Of a DNA stretch of 27,592 bases, positions 15,405 to 22,728 are shown one piece after another (positions within the stretch are counted from its first letter, which is position 1; each line of letters starts with the position of its first letter). The DNA is from an uncultured Clostridia bacterium (GTDB lineage Bacteria > Bacillota > Clostridia > Christensenellales > Aristaeellaceae): the NCBI GenBank assembly GCA_934631025.1, contig CAKTXR010000034.1:1-27592 (forward strand), written 5' to 3'. The notes under the pieces are model-generated. The model was not told the DNA's origin. It saw nothing but the letters and a program-made list of their open reading frames with translations, and ran no database searches. Position numbers and translations under genes: made by a program.

Positions 15405-16085
15405 ATTAAGGCGCTCGTTCGCGCTGACGCGAAGATGTGATATTCCGGCTTATGGGATCGTGAATAGTGCGCCGGCGAGATGTTGCGTTTGGCCGGTTGC
15501 AGCTCCGGCACAGGCGTGGGTGCGCGCGGGGGCTGGCGGCGGGGCGATGTGTTCCTGTTGCGGCGACGGAGGGGTTTCCCTGCGCGTCGCGTTTTGCGTC
15601 TGATCACGCCTGCCGTGCGTTTCTGTTGGAGTGTCTTGCGTTTGATCACGCCCGCCGTGCGGTTCTGTTGGAGTGTTTTGCGTTCGGCTCACGCCTGTCA
15701 TACGTTCCTATTGGAGTGTTTTGCGTTCGATCACGCCTGTCTCTTTTCCTTTGTCAGGAAAAGAGAGACGGCTTGCGGGATCTTGCGTTTCTATTCCGCG
15801 TGGGTCGGGATCGCCATTAGTATGTTCTCATGACTTTGTGCGGTTATCAAACTTTGTTGGTTCACTTCTGGCTTGTGCGTTTCTTTATGGCGATCCCGAC
15901 GGAGTACGAAGGGACGCGGAGAACGGAGTCGGCGGCGCGGCGTGGGGGCGTTTTTGCGTGAACCTCTTAGCTTTGCCATGTTTTCCGCGGGGAGTACGCT
16001 GGGGCTGCGCGCCCCAGACTGCGCCAAAGAGCCATTGGCTCTCTGGACTCTCTTCATTTGATTCGCGGCGCGGGTACGTTTTGCA
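15405..16085 (-). repeat. Composite repeat E7, reverse (H8 to H4)
   Basis: Lies between the T-box promoter and the TraX-like gene. From left to right: H8 (about 15405-15560); tandem units (15602-15740); H7 (15740-15750 with 15756-15766); H6 (15804-15817 with 15887-15900, perfect 14 bp); spacer; H5 (15999-16005 with 16011-16017); H4 (16028-16033 with 16037-16042); then a short tail. H3, H2 and H1 are missing. Its H8 part closely matches that of E5 apart from a 43 bp indel. No gene is visible. Confidence 0.82.
15602..15740 (-). repeat. Tandem array of 42-43 bp units within E7
   Basis: Three successive units begin at about 15602, 15644 and 15686, with a fourth partial one at 15729. Each reads approximately GATCACGCCTGCCGTGCG, then a TTCTGTTGGAGTGT block and TTGCGTT. 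Units differ by a few bases. There are no unique spacers, so it is not a CRISPR array. Equivalent arrays sit at the same place in E3, E4, E5 and E9. Confidence 0.8.
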
Positions 16086-16116
16086 CGGCGGAGGGGCTTG
16101 CAGGTATAACGCAGAC

Positions 16117-16146
16117 TTGCGCGCCCCCGCCGCCATGGTGTATAAT
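16117..16146 (+). promoter_or_regulatory. Promoter of the TraX-like gene
   Basis: TATAAT at 16141-16146 (a second TATAAT overlaps at 16146-16151) with a weak TTGCGC 18 bp upstream (16117-16122). Confidence 0.55.
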
Positions 16147-16186
16147 ATAATGGTTGCGTTTCAAAAGGCAGAGGAGGGTTCGATCG

Positions 16187-16936
16187 ATGGCGGGACAGAG
16201 CAGGGTAAAACTCAATACGGACACGGGGCTTTTGAAGCTGATCGCCATTGCGGCGATGCTGGTCGATCACCTCGGCGCGCGGGTGTTTCCGCAATACCCG
16301 ATCATGCGCGTGATCGGGCGCATTTCCTTCCCGATATTCGCCTACTGCATCGCGGCGGGCTGCGTCTATACGCACAATATCGGGCGCTATCTGGCGCGCG
16401 TGCTGCTGCTGGGCGTGCTGGTGCAGCCGCTCTATATCACCGCCATGGGGCATCAGGCCATGGGCGCGTTTGACTGGGCGCATAATTTCTATCGCGTCGA
16501 TCTCATCGCGCGCCACTATTATGTGCGGCCGCTCAACATCCTCTTCACCCTCTCGGCGGGCATACTGTTCATCTGGACGATCCGCGACAGGCAGTATATC
16601 CTCACGGCGCTCCTGCTCGCCGCGCTCTGGTATGTGGGCGATATGGTCGACTACGGCCTCAAGGGCGTGCTGCTCATGACGCTGTTCTATGTGTTCATCG
16701 ACCGGCCGCTGACCAGCTTCGTCTGGGTGCTCGGCCTGATGGTCTACTGGGGCGTGCCGCAGCTGCGCACGAGCTTCAAGCCCTGGGCAGTCACGTCGGT
16801 CTCGACGCAGTTCTTCGCCGTGCTGGCGCTGCCGCTGATCTATCTGCCCATGCGCACCGGCGTCAAGATCAACAAATACGTCTTTTACGCGTTCTATCCC
16901 GCGCATCTGGCGCTCATCTATCTGCTGACGCGCTGA
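16187..16936 (+). CDS. TraX-family integral membrane protein
   Basis: A 249-residue polytopic membrane protein of the TraX family, named after the F-plasmid pilin acetylase and common as an orphan gene in Firmicutes chromosomes. Marks include TGLLKLIAIAAMLVDHLG at the first helix, the RISFPIFAYCIAAGCVYT block, and about eight membrane helices overall. The closing YAFYPAHLALIYLL is the usual family ending. An acyltransferase role on surface polymers or proteins is likely from the family but not shown. The start follows GGAGGG by 8 bases; an ATG at 16154 lacks a ribosome site. Confidence 0.85.
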   Translation: MAGQSRVKLNTDTGLLKLIAIAAMLVDHLGARVFPQYPIMRVIGRISFPIFAYCIAAGCVYTHNIGRYLARVLLLGVLVQPLYITAMGHQAMGAFDWAHNFYRVDLIARHYYVRPLNILFTLSAGILFIWTIRDRQYILTALLLAALWYVGDMVDYGLKGVLLMTLFYVFIDRPLTSFVWVLGLMVYWGVPQLRTSFKPWAVTSVSTQFFAVLALPLIYLPMRTGVKINKYVFYAFYPAHLALIYLLTR

Positions 16937-17194
16937 AACGCGGCGGGGGCTTGCGCTGAGTAATCCTGGAACGCCCTGTAGCAGAAATCCGCTTGGCACA
17001 CTGCGTCGGCTCACTCTCCCGCAAACCGTGCGCGGCGATGGTTCGCGCCGTTTCCGCGCGCCTAAAAAAATCGACTCAATCAACACCCGTCGCTTCGCCT
17101 GACCTGCGGCGGCTCAGACATTCCAGAACCCTGCCCGCCGACGATCCCCTTCAGGATACCGGCATACGCTTTAATAATAAGGAGGATTTTCCCC

Positions 17195-18673
17195 ATGCGA
17201 CTGAATACCGTCAATATCTGCGCCGACGCGCTCATCGGCGTGCTTTCCGGCACGGACGCGCTCGTCGACCGGCAGGAGAAAATCGCTGCGTCCGTCGAGA
17301 GCGCCGACCGCGCTATCGGCGAGTGGGTGCGCGGCTTTGCGAAGAGCGGCGGCGTGGACGCGCTCATGCTCAACACGAACTATCACGTCTCCTACATTCC
17401 CTGCCGGACGTGGGACGCCGCGTGGCGCAAGCTGGACGGCACGCGCGTGACCGCCGAAGCGCTCGAGGCCATACCGCACTGGAGCAGCCGCTTCGTCCGC
17501 GCGCACGAAATGGGCATAGAGCCGTACGCCATCGCGCTCAAACACGCGCGCGAGAGCGGGATGCAATGCTGGTTCTCCGTGCGCATGAACGAGTTCCACT
17601 ATTTGAGGTGGCCGGAGACGAGCGCGACGCTCTGGCTCGAACATCCCGAGTACCGGCAGGCGGCTGATCTGCCGTTCGACTACCGGCATGAGGAAGTGCG
17701 CCGCTATTATGTGGACTACATCGCCGAGCTGTGCCGCGATTACGACATTGACGGCGTTGAGCTGGACATGATCCGCCGCTTCGAGCCGAACGCCGACGAC
17801 AGCCTGCGCGCGGCGGTGACCGAGTGCGTGCGCGCCGTGCGCCGCGTCGTTGATGAAATCAGCCGCGAGAAGGGGAAGCGCATTCTCATTTCCGCGCGCG
17901 TCTACGGCCTGCCTGAGGCTGCGCGCGATCACGCCTGCGAGGCCGATCTCTGGGCGCGCGAGGGGCTGGTGGACGGCCTGACGCTCTCCAACTTCCACAC
18001 GCCGTGCGATTACAATCTGCCGGTCGGGCAGTGGCGGCGGCTGATCGGGCGCGATGAAGTGTTCATACAGGCCGGCTGCGATTTCGGCAATTTCGGCATT
18101 ATGTGGAACGACGTCCGCACGCGCGTTCTGCGGCAGGACACGGCCAGTCTGCGCGGCTTTGCGGACGCGGCGCTGAACCGCGGCGCGGACGGCGTGTATA
18201 TGTTCAATCTCAACACGCCGGATGTGCTGGACTTTTCGGCGCTCTCCTCGCGGGAGAAGATCCTCTCCGGCGAGCGGCGCTACATCCTCACGAAGCACGA
18301 TCCCGGCGCGGACTACGCGCTGCCGGTCAGTCTGGACGGCGCGTGGCACGAGCGCGCGCTGAACGCCGGCAGCGGCGGCGAAAACGCGGTCGTGCGCGTG
18401 GGCGTGGACGCGGTTCCCGAGTCGCTCGAGGTGCGTGTGAACGGCGTGGACGCGCGCTTCATCGGCCGGATGCAGCCGGTGGACGGGCGCGGCTACATCG
18501 AGGGCGTGGTCTGGAACGACTATGCGCGGCGCATTGTGGATACGCTGCCGGAAGCCGCGGCCTATGTGGCCGAGTTCGCGCTGCCGAACGTGGCGGCGGG
18601 CGCGGCGCGCGTCGAGCTGCGCGGCCTGGGCGGCGAGGTGACCTGGCTGGAGATCGCCGTGGACGCGCGGTGA
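17195..18673 (+). CDS. GHL10-like glycoside hydrolase-fold protein
   Basis: A 492-residue cytosolic protein (no signal peptide) with a TIM-barrel N-terminal part. Recognisable points are the HPEYRQAADLPFDYRHEEVRR block, YDIDGVELDMIRRF (about residues 185-198), and DGLTLSNFHTPCDYN; the last third is a beta-rich domain (about 365-492). The pattern is that of hypothetical glycosyl-hydrolase-like families (GHL10 type). The acidic pair in GVELDMIRR is a candidate active site by analogy. No substrate is known. GGAGG is placed about 9 bases before the start. It may act on imported oligosaccharides, but the ABC importer is separated from it by rsmA and others. Confidence 0.6.
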   Translation: MRLNTVNICADALIGVLSGTDALVDRQEKIAASVESADRAIGEWVRGFAKSGGVDALMLNTNYHVSYIPCRTWDAAWRKLDGTRVTAEALEAIPHWSSRFVRAHEMGIEPYAIALKHARESGMQCWFSVRMNEFHYLRWPETSATLWLEHPEYRQAADLPFDYRHEEVRRYYVDYIAELCRDYDIDGVELDMIRRFEPNADDSLRAAVTECVRAVRRVVDEISREKGKRILISARVYGLPEAARDHACEADLWAREGLVDGLTLSNFHTPCDYNLPVGQWRRLIGRDEVFIQAGCDFGNFGIMWNDVRTRVLRQDTASLRGFADAALNRGADGVYMFNLNTPDVLDFSALSSREKILSGERRYILTKHDPGADYALPVSLDGAWHERALNAGSGGENAVVRVGVDAVPESLEVRVNGVDARFIGRMQPVDGRGYIEGVVWNDYARRIVDTLPEAAAYVAEFALPNVAAGAARVELRGLGGEVTWLEIAVDAR

Positions 18674-18751
18674 AGCGGCGGGCGGCCAGAGCGCTTCAAT
18701 AGCGCGTCCGCGCGGCGGGAACGACTGAATAGACGATTTGCAGGAGAGCAT

Positions 18752-19609
18752 ATGAGCGAATATACGAATATATCGGCGGGGTTGGCGGCGCGGCTGGCGC
18801 TCGAGAAGCACGGCTTCCGCTTTACCCATTCGCTGGGGCAGAATTTCATACTGGACGACGATCTGCTGGGGCGGATGCTGGATCTGGCGCTGATCGAGCC
18901 GGACGGCCGCGTGCTGGAGATCGGCCCGGGCGCGGGCGTGATGACGCGGCTGATGGCCGGGCGCGGCGCGGACGTGACGGCGGTCGAGCTGGACGAGACG
19001 CTCAGGCCGGTGCTGGAGGACATGGTCGGCGGCTGTCCCAACGTGCGTCTGGTCTTTGCCGACGCGCTGAAGGCCGACCTGCGCGCGCTGATGGGCGACG
19101 AGCCGTTCAGCGTGATTGCGAACCTGCCCTACTACATCGCGACCGAGCTGATCGAAAAGCTGCTGACCGGCGAGCCGAAGCCGCGCCGCCTGACGGTGAT
19201 GGTGCAGAAGGAAGCGGCCGAGCGCATGACCGCCGCGCCGGGCGGCAAGACATGGTGCGCGCTCGCGGCGACGGTGCAGTATTTCGCGCGGTGCGAAGCG
19301 GTGATGGAGCTGCCGCCTGCTTTCTTCACGCCGCCGCCGCATGTGGACAGCGTGCTGTTGCGTCTGGAGCCGTACGGAGACGACGCGCCGGTGCGGGCTG
19401 CGGACGATATGATGATGCTGCGCGCGATTCGGGCGGCGTTCGCGATGCGCCGCAAGACGCTGGCCAACAACCTCACGGCGGCGTTCGCCATGCCGCGCGA
19501 GGAAGCGGCGGCGCTGATCGAGTCGCTGGGGCTGGACGCGCGCGTGCGGGGCGAGGCGCTCTCGATCGCGCAGCTGGCGGCGCTCTCGGACAAGCTGAGC
19601 GCGCGGTGA
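18752..19609 (+). CDS. rsmA: 16S rRNA dimethyladenosine transferase (KsgA)
   Basis: Dimethylates two adjacent adenines in helix 45 of 16S rRNA late in 30S assembly, using SAM. The 285 residues include the family's HSLGQNFILD (27-35), the SAM site VLEIGPGAGVMT (54-65), the catalytic NLPYYI motif (about 121-126) and FFTPPPHVDSVLLRL. The C-terminal helical domain includes FAMRRKTLANNL. GGAGAG stands before the start. The preceding gene is the GHL10-like one (78 bp gap). Confidence 0.96.
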   Translation: MSEYTNISAGLAARLALEKHGFRFTHSLGQNFILDDDLLGRMLDLALIEPDGRVLEIGPGAGVMTRLMAGRGADVTAVELDETLRPVLEDMVGGCPNVRLVFADALKADLRALMGDEPFSVIANLPYYIATELIEKLLTGEPKPRRLTVMVQKEAAERMTAAPGGKTWCALAATVQYFARCEAVMELPPAFFTPPPHVDSVLLRLEPYGDDAPVRAADDMMMLRAIRAAFAMRRKTLANNLTAAFAMPREEAAALIESLGLDARVRGEALSIAQLAALSDKLSAR

Positions 19610-19688
19610 ATATGCGCGGAATATGCAGGGCGCGGCCTGATGAAGGCAGGTAAAGATCATTAAATGTCAGTAAATGCAGGAAATAACC

Positions 19689-19717
19689 TTGAAAGCGTTA
19701 CATACGCATTGTATAGT
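19689..19717 (+). promoter_or_regulatory. Sigma-A promoter of the HPr-like gene
   Basis: TTGAAA (19689-19694) and TATAGT (19712-19717) are separated by 17 bp, about 35 bases before the start codon. Confidence 0.72.
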
Positions 19718-19752
19718 GTGATGTGTAAGTTTGAATGGAGAGGTTTGTAAGC

Positions 19753-19983
19753 ATGAAAGCTGTCAATATAAAACTGAGTCTGACGGAAAATGTAAAGACC
19801 TTTGTGAACATCGTGAGCCGCTATCCTTACGACGTCGATCTGCGCGCGGGCCGGCACGTCGTAGACGCGAAGTCCATCCTGGGCATATTCAGTCTGGATC
19901 TCTCAAAGCCCGTCACCGTCGAGGTCTACTCCGACAACTGCGACGACATGATGGAGGAAATCAAGCCCTTCATCATCGGCTGA
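19753..19983 (+). CDS. HPr-family protein lacking the active-site histidine
   Basis: A 76-residue HPr-fold protein. The second half is clearly HPr-like: VDAKSILGIFSLDL matches the segment around regulatory Ser-46 of HPr, followed by VTVEVYSDNCDDMMEEI. In the first half the phosphorylation site GIHARPA is replaced by TENVKTF, so it cannot take phosphate from enzyme I at the usual place. A regulatory role through the Ser-46-equivalent is possible (inference). ATG 19753 is chosen because GGAGAGG lies 9 bases upstream; the ATG at 19735 overlaps the ribosome site. An H1-type palindrome of the repeat family starts immediately after the stop codon. Confidence 0.75.
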   Translation: MKAVNIKLSLTENVKTFVNIVSRYPYDVDLRAGRHVVDAKSILGIFSLDLSKPVTVEVYSDNCDDMMEEIKPFIIG

Positions 19984-20046
19984 GCGGGCAGTGCCCGCGG
20001 CCGCACCGCTACGCGCACGCAACCCGACCGGCGGCACTGCCGGTCA
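19984..20046 (+). repeat. Isolated H1 block after the HPr-like gene
   Basis: GCGGGCAGTGCCCGC starts at the stop codon of the HPr-like gene. Next come CCGCACCGCTACGCGCACGC, AACCCGAC, and a second palindrome CGGCACTGCCGG. The order is as in H1 of the composite repeats, with no H2 or H3 after it. Confidence 0.68.
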
Positions 20047-20068
20047 TGACGTTCTCTCTCTGGTGTAT

Positions 20069-20167
20069 ATGTTTGCATCGTCGGCTTATCGGCTGAGCAA
20101 GGATATACGCGGCTCCGAGCGCAAGTCTGTGCGCAAGGGCAAGAGAATCCGTCGGAAACGTCGATAA
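20069..20167 (+). CDS. Possible small basic peptide (32 aa)
   Basis: A short frame starting MFASSAYRLSKDIRG and ending in the very basic KGKRIRRKRR. It is followed 11 bases later by a strong intrinsic terminator, so the region is likely transcribed. There is no good ribosome site before the ATG (or the GTG two codons upstream), and I recognise no family. It may instead be part of a non-coding transcript. Confidence 0.25.
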   Translation: MFASSAYRLSKDIRGSERKSVRKGKRIRRKRR

Positions 20168-20178
20168 GGACTGACTAA

Positions 20179-20229
20179 AGCAAAGCCGCCATCCAGCGCG
20201 AACTGGTGACGGCTTTGCTCTTCTTTTTT
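20179..20229 (+). terminator. Strong intrinsic terminator
   Basis: AGCAAAGCCG and CGGCTTTGCT pair around an inner CCAG/CTGG stem, followed by TTCTTTTTT. It lies about 200 bases after the HPr-like gene and closes whatever is transcribed there. Confidence 0.88.
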
Positions 20230-20291
20230 ACCTTAAATCAGAGGGGGGGAGAGCCGGCCCAAAAGCGTCATCCCTTCATGCCAGTATTGCG

Positions 20292-20333
20292 GCACAGCGC
20301 GGCCTGACTTGTCAAGCGGCGCTGTGCTTTTTT
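20292..20333 (+). terminator. Second intrinsic terminator without an obvious gene
   Basis: GCACAGCGC (20292-20300) and GCGCTGTGC (20319-20327) pair and are followed by T6. No coding frame lies between it and the terminator 60 bases upstream. Confidence 0.78.
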
Positions 20334-20394
20334 CTCGCGCTACATATAAATGAAGTTATCGCCCGCCCCAACAGAACTGCCCACGTCCCGCAGA

Positions 20395-20560
20395 ACAGCC
20401 CCCGCGCGCACCCACGCCCGTGCCGGAGCTGCAACCGGCCAGACGCAGCCTTTCGCCGGCGCGCTGTTCACTCACATATGAAGCGGAACAACACATCTTC
20501 GCGTCAGCGCGGAACAACGCCGCGCCGCCTGTGCGTCCGCACAGCTCTCACAGCGCGGAC
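20395..20560 (+). repeat. Isolated H8 block of the composite repeat
   Basis: The stretch matches H8 of E5, E7 and E1: a GTGCCGG..CCGGC stem, the TCGCCGGCGCG..TTCAC region, GAAGCGGAA and the CGCGTCAGCGCGG end. No other modules are attached. The rest of the gap from 20334 to 20646 shows nothing recognisable. Confidence 0.7.
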
Positions 20561-20646
20561 AAACGCCCTGATCGGAAACTGCGCTGTCTGCGATGCGAAT
20601 ATTAACCTTAATGTTGCGCTTTCTGACTCTATTTCGTCTGAAACTA

Positions 20647-20675
20647 TTGACATTGATCTTACATGATGGTAAAAT
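20647..20675 (+). promoter_or_regulatory. Sigma-A promoter of the ABC importer operon
   Basis: TTGACA (20647-20652), 17 bp spacer, TAAAAT (20670-20675). The leader to the first gene is about 90 bases. Confidence 0.78.
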
Positions 20676-20769
20676 ACAGGCGACTTGGCGAGGGCGGCGC
20701 GCTCGTTTTTGGAGATATTCACGATGCGCCGGACGCGCTGCGCACACTTTACTGTAAAGGAGACTCAAC

Positions 20770-21711
20770 ATGGCTCAGAGCACAGGCGTTCCCGCGCGCC
20801 GGCGGACGAAATACCGCCGCGACATTGTCAAGGAAAATATCGAGGTCTGGCTGATGATGCTGCCCGTGCTGGCGCTGATCTTCGTGTTCAGCTATGTGCC
20901 GCTGTGGGGCGTGATCATCGCGTTCCAGAACTATCAGCCCGGCAGCCCGTTCTTCGATCCGGCCAACTGGGTGGGATTGAAGCACATCCGTCAATTTCTT
21001 AACAGCCCCTTCTTCGGGCGGCTGATCACCAACACGCTGCGCCTGAGCGTTTTGCAGATCCTCTTCGCCTTCTGGGTGCCGATCATATTCGCGCTGTTTC
21101 TGAACGAAGTGACGCACATGCGCTTCAAGAAGGTCGTGCAGACGTGCAGCTACATGCCGTATTTCGTCTCCTCGGTCGTCGTGGCCGGCATGGTCATATC
21201 GTTTTTGGACGTGAACGGCCTGATCAACAACCTGCTCGCGGTTTTCGGCAAGGAGCCATACGAATATATGACCGACCCGAAGGCCTTCCCCGCGATCTAC
21301 ACCGTCACGACGATCTGGAAGGATTTCGGCTTCGGCAGCATACTGTATTTCTCGACGCTCTCCTCGATCGACCCGTCGCTGTACGAGGCGGCGCGCATCG
21401 ACGGCGCGAATCACACGCAGCAGATCTGGCACATCACGCTGCCCGGCCTCAAGGCGGTCATCGCCATCAAGCTGATCATGTCGGTCGGCTCGATACTCAG
21501 CTCCAACACGGACATGATCCTGCTGCTCTACAACACCTCCACGCAGAAGACCGCCGACGTTATCGGCACCTATGTCTACCGGCTGGGCATACAGGGCGGC
21601 AAATTCAGCTACACCACCGCCGTCAATCTGTTCATGTCGCTGATCGCCTTCCTGCTGACCACGGCGGCCAACAAGGTCAGCAACAGGCTCACCGGCAGCG
21701 GACTGTGGTAA
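20770..21711 (+). CDS. Carbohydrate ABC transporter permease, LplB type
   Basis: The first of two membrane subunits of a CUT1-type importer. The 313 residues have six membrane helices, an N-terminal EVWLMMLPVLALIFVFSYVP stretch typical of LplB/YteP proteins, and the EAA loop that contacts the ATPase (EAARIDGANHTQQIWHITLP). AAAGGAG is 7 bases before the start. It is followed by the second permease 15 bases later and then by a binding protein. LplB/YtcP-type systems usually carry oligosaccharides such as rhamnogalacturonan or other plant and host glycan pieces; the exact sugar is unknown. Confidence 0.9.
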   Translation: MAQSTGVPARRRTKYRRDIVKENIEVWLMMLPVLALIFVFSYVPLWGVIIAFQNYQPGSPFFDPANWVGLKHIRQFLNSPFFGRLITNTLRLSVLQILFAFWVPIIFALFLNEVTHMRFKKVVQTCSYMPYFVSSVVVAGMVISFLDVNGLINNLLAVFGKEPYEYMTDPKAFPAIYTVTTIWKDFGFGSILYFSTLSSIDPSLYEAARIDGANHTQQIWHITLPGLKAVIAIKLIMSVGSILSSNTDMILLLYNTSTQKTADVIGTYVYRLGIQGGKFSYTTAVNLFMSLIAFLLTTAANKVSNRLTGSGLW

Positions 21712-21726
21712 GGGAGGAGAGCCGTC

Positions 21727-22650
21727 ATGAAAACAACCGTCGCCGTACCGAAAAAGAACCGCATCAAGGACCGCAGCCTGCTCAGCACGGCGCTGATCTA
21801 TGCCTTTGCCGCGCTGATCGCGTTCATTACGATCTATCCGATGTACTATGTGCTGGTGCTCTCGCTCTCCACGCCGCGCGAGGCGCTCACCATGCGCGTC
21901 TACTGGTGGCCGAAGGGCTTCTTCCTGGACGGCTACAAGCGCATACTGAGCGACGCGCAGCTCTGGCAGAGCTATAAAAACACCATATTCTACTGCGTCA
22001 CGCGCGCCGTGCTCACGCTGACCACCTCGGTGCTGGCGGCCTATCCGCTCACCGTGCCCAAGCTCTATGGCCGCCGGTTCGTGACGATGTACCTGCTCAT
22101 CCCGATGTACGTCTCGGGCGGCATCATTCCCGAGTTCATACTGATGACCAAGCTGGGGCTGTACAACTCCCCGCTGGCGCTGATACTGCCCGGCTCCTAC
22201 GCCATATGGTATATCATACTGGTGCGCTCCTACTTCCGCACGATTCCCGAATCGCTGCGCGAGTCGGCCAAGATCGACGGCGCGAACAGCTTCCGCATAC
22301 TGTGGAACGTGTTCCTGCCCACCTCCAAGCCGATCCTCGCGGTCATCGCGCTCTATACGATCATCGGCGTGTGGAACAGCTGGTATCACGCCTCGATCTA
22401 CATCACCGACCGCTCCTGGCAGCCGCTTCAGCTCTATCTGCGCCGGATCCTCGTCGAGCAGACCGAGCAGCTGGCCAACACCGCCTTCACCGACGCGGAC
22501 GCGCTGCGCATGGCGCAGGAGCAGCAGATCTCCAACAACCAGCTCAAGTACACCATCATCATCGTCTCCTCGCTGCCCATGCTGATCGCCTATCCGTTCT
22601 TCCAGAACTATTTCGTCAAGGGCGTCATGCTGGGTTCGCTGAAGGAGTGA
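21727..22650 (+). CDS. Carbohydrate ABC transporter permease, YtcP/LplC type
   Basis: The partner permease of the importer. The 307 residues include the family block ITIYPMYYVLVLSLSTPREA, six membrane helices, the conserved IPMYVSGGIIPEFILM, and the EAA loop (ESAKIDGANSFRILWNVFLP). It ends with FQNYFVKGVMLGSLKE, the standard family C-terminus. GGGAGGAG precedes the start. No ATPase gene follows, so a shared MsmX-type ATPase encoded elsewhere is expected from what is known of such systems. Confidence 0.92.
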   Translation: MKTTVAVPKKNRIKDRSLLSTALIYAFAALIAFITIYPMYYVLVLSLSTPREALTMRVYWWPKGFFLDGYKRILSDAQLWQSYKNTIFYCVTRAVLTLTTSVLAAYPLTVPKLYGRRFVTMYLLIPMYVSGGIIPEFILMTKLGLYNSPLALILPGSYAIWYIILVRSYFRTIPESLRESAKIDGANSFRILWNVFLPTSKPILAVIALYTIIGVWNSWYHASIYITDRSWQPLQLYLRRILVEQTEQLANTAFTDADALRMAQEQQISNNQLKYTIIIVSSLPMLIAYPFFQNYFVKGVMLGSLKE

Positions 22651-22728
22651 CGGCTCCCGTTGTCCCGGGCCGCCCGCGGGGCGCGCCCACGCGATAGATC
22701 CCCAATTTCATATCAAGGAGGTTCTTCC

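Noticed and set aside
15602..15740. CRISPR array
   Set aside because: Units of 42-43 bp follow each other directly without unique spacers, and no cas genes are present.
17171..19660. An 829-residue minus-strand frame over the GHL10-like gene and rsmA
   Set aside because: It is the antisense shadow of two real genes and has no family features of its own.
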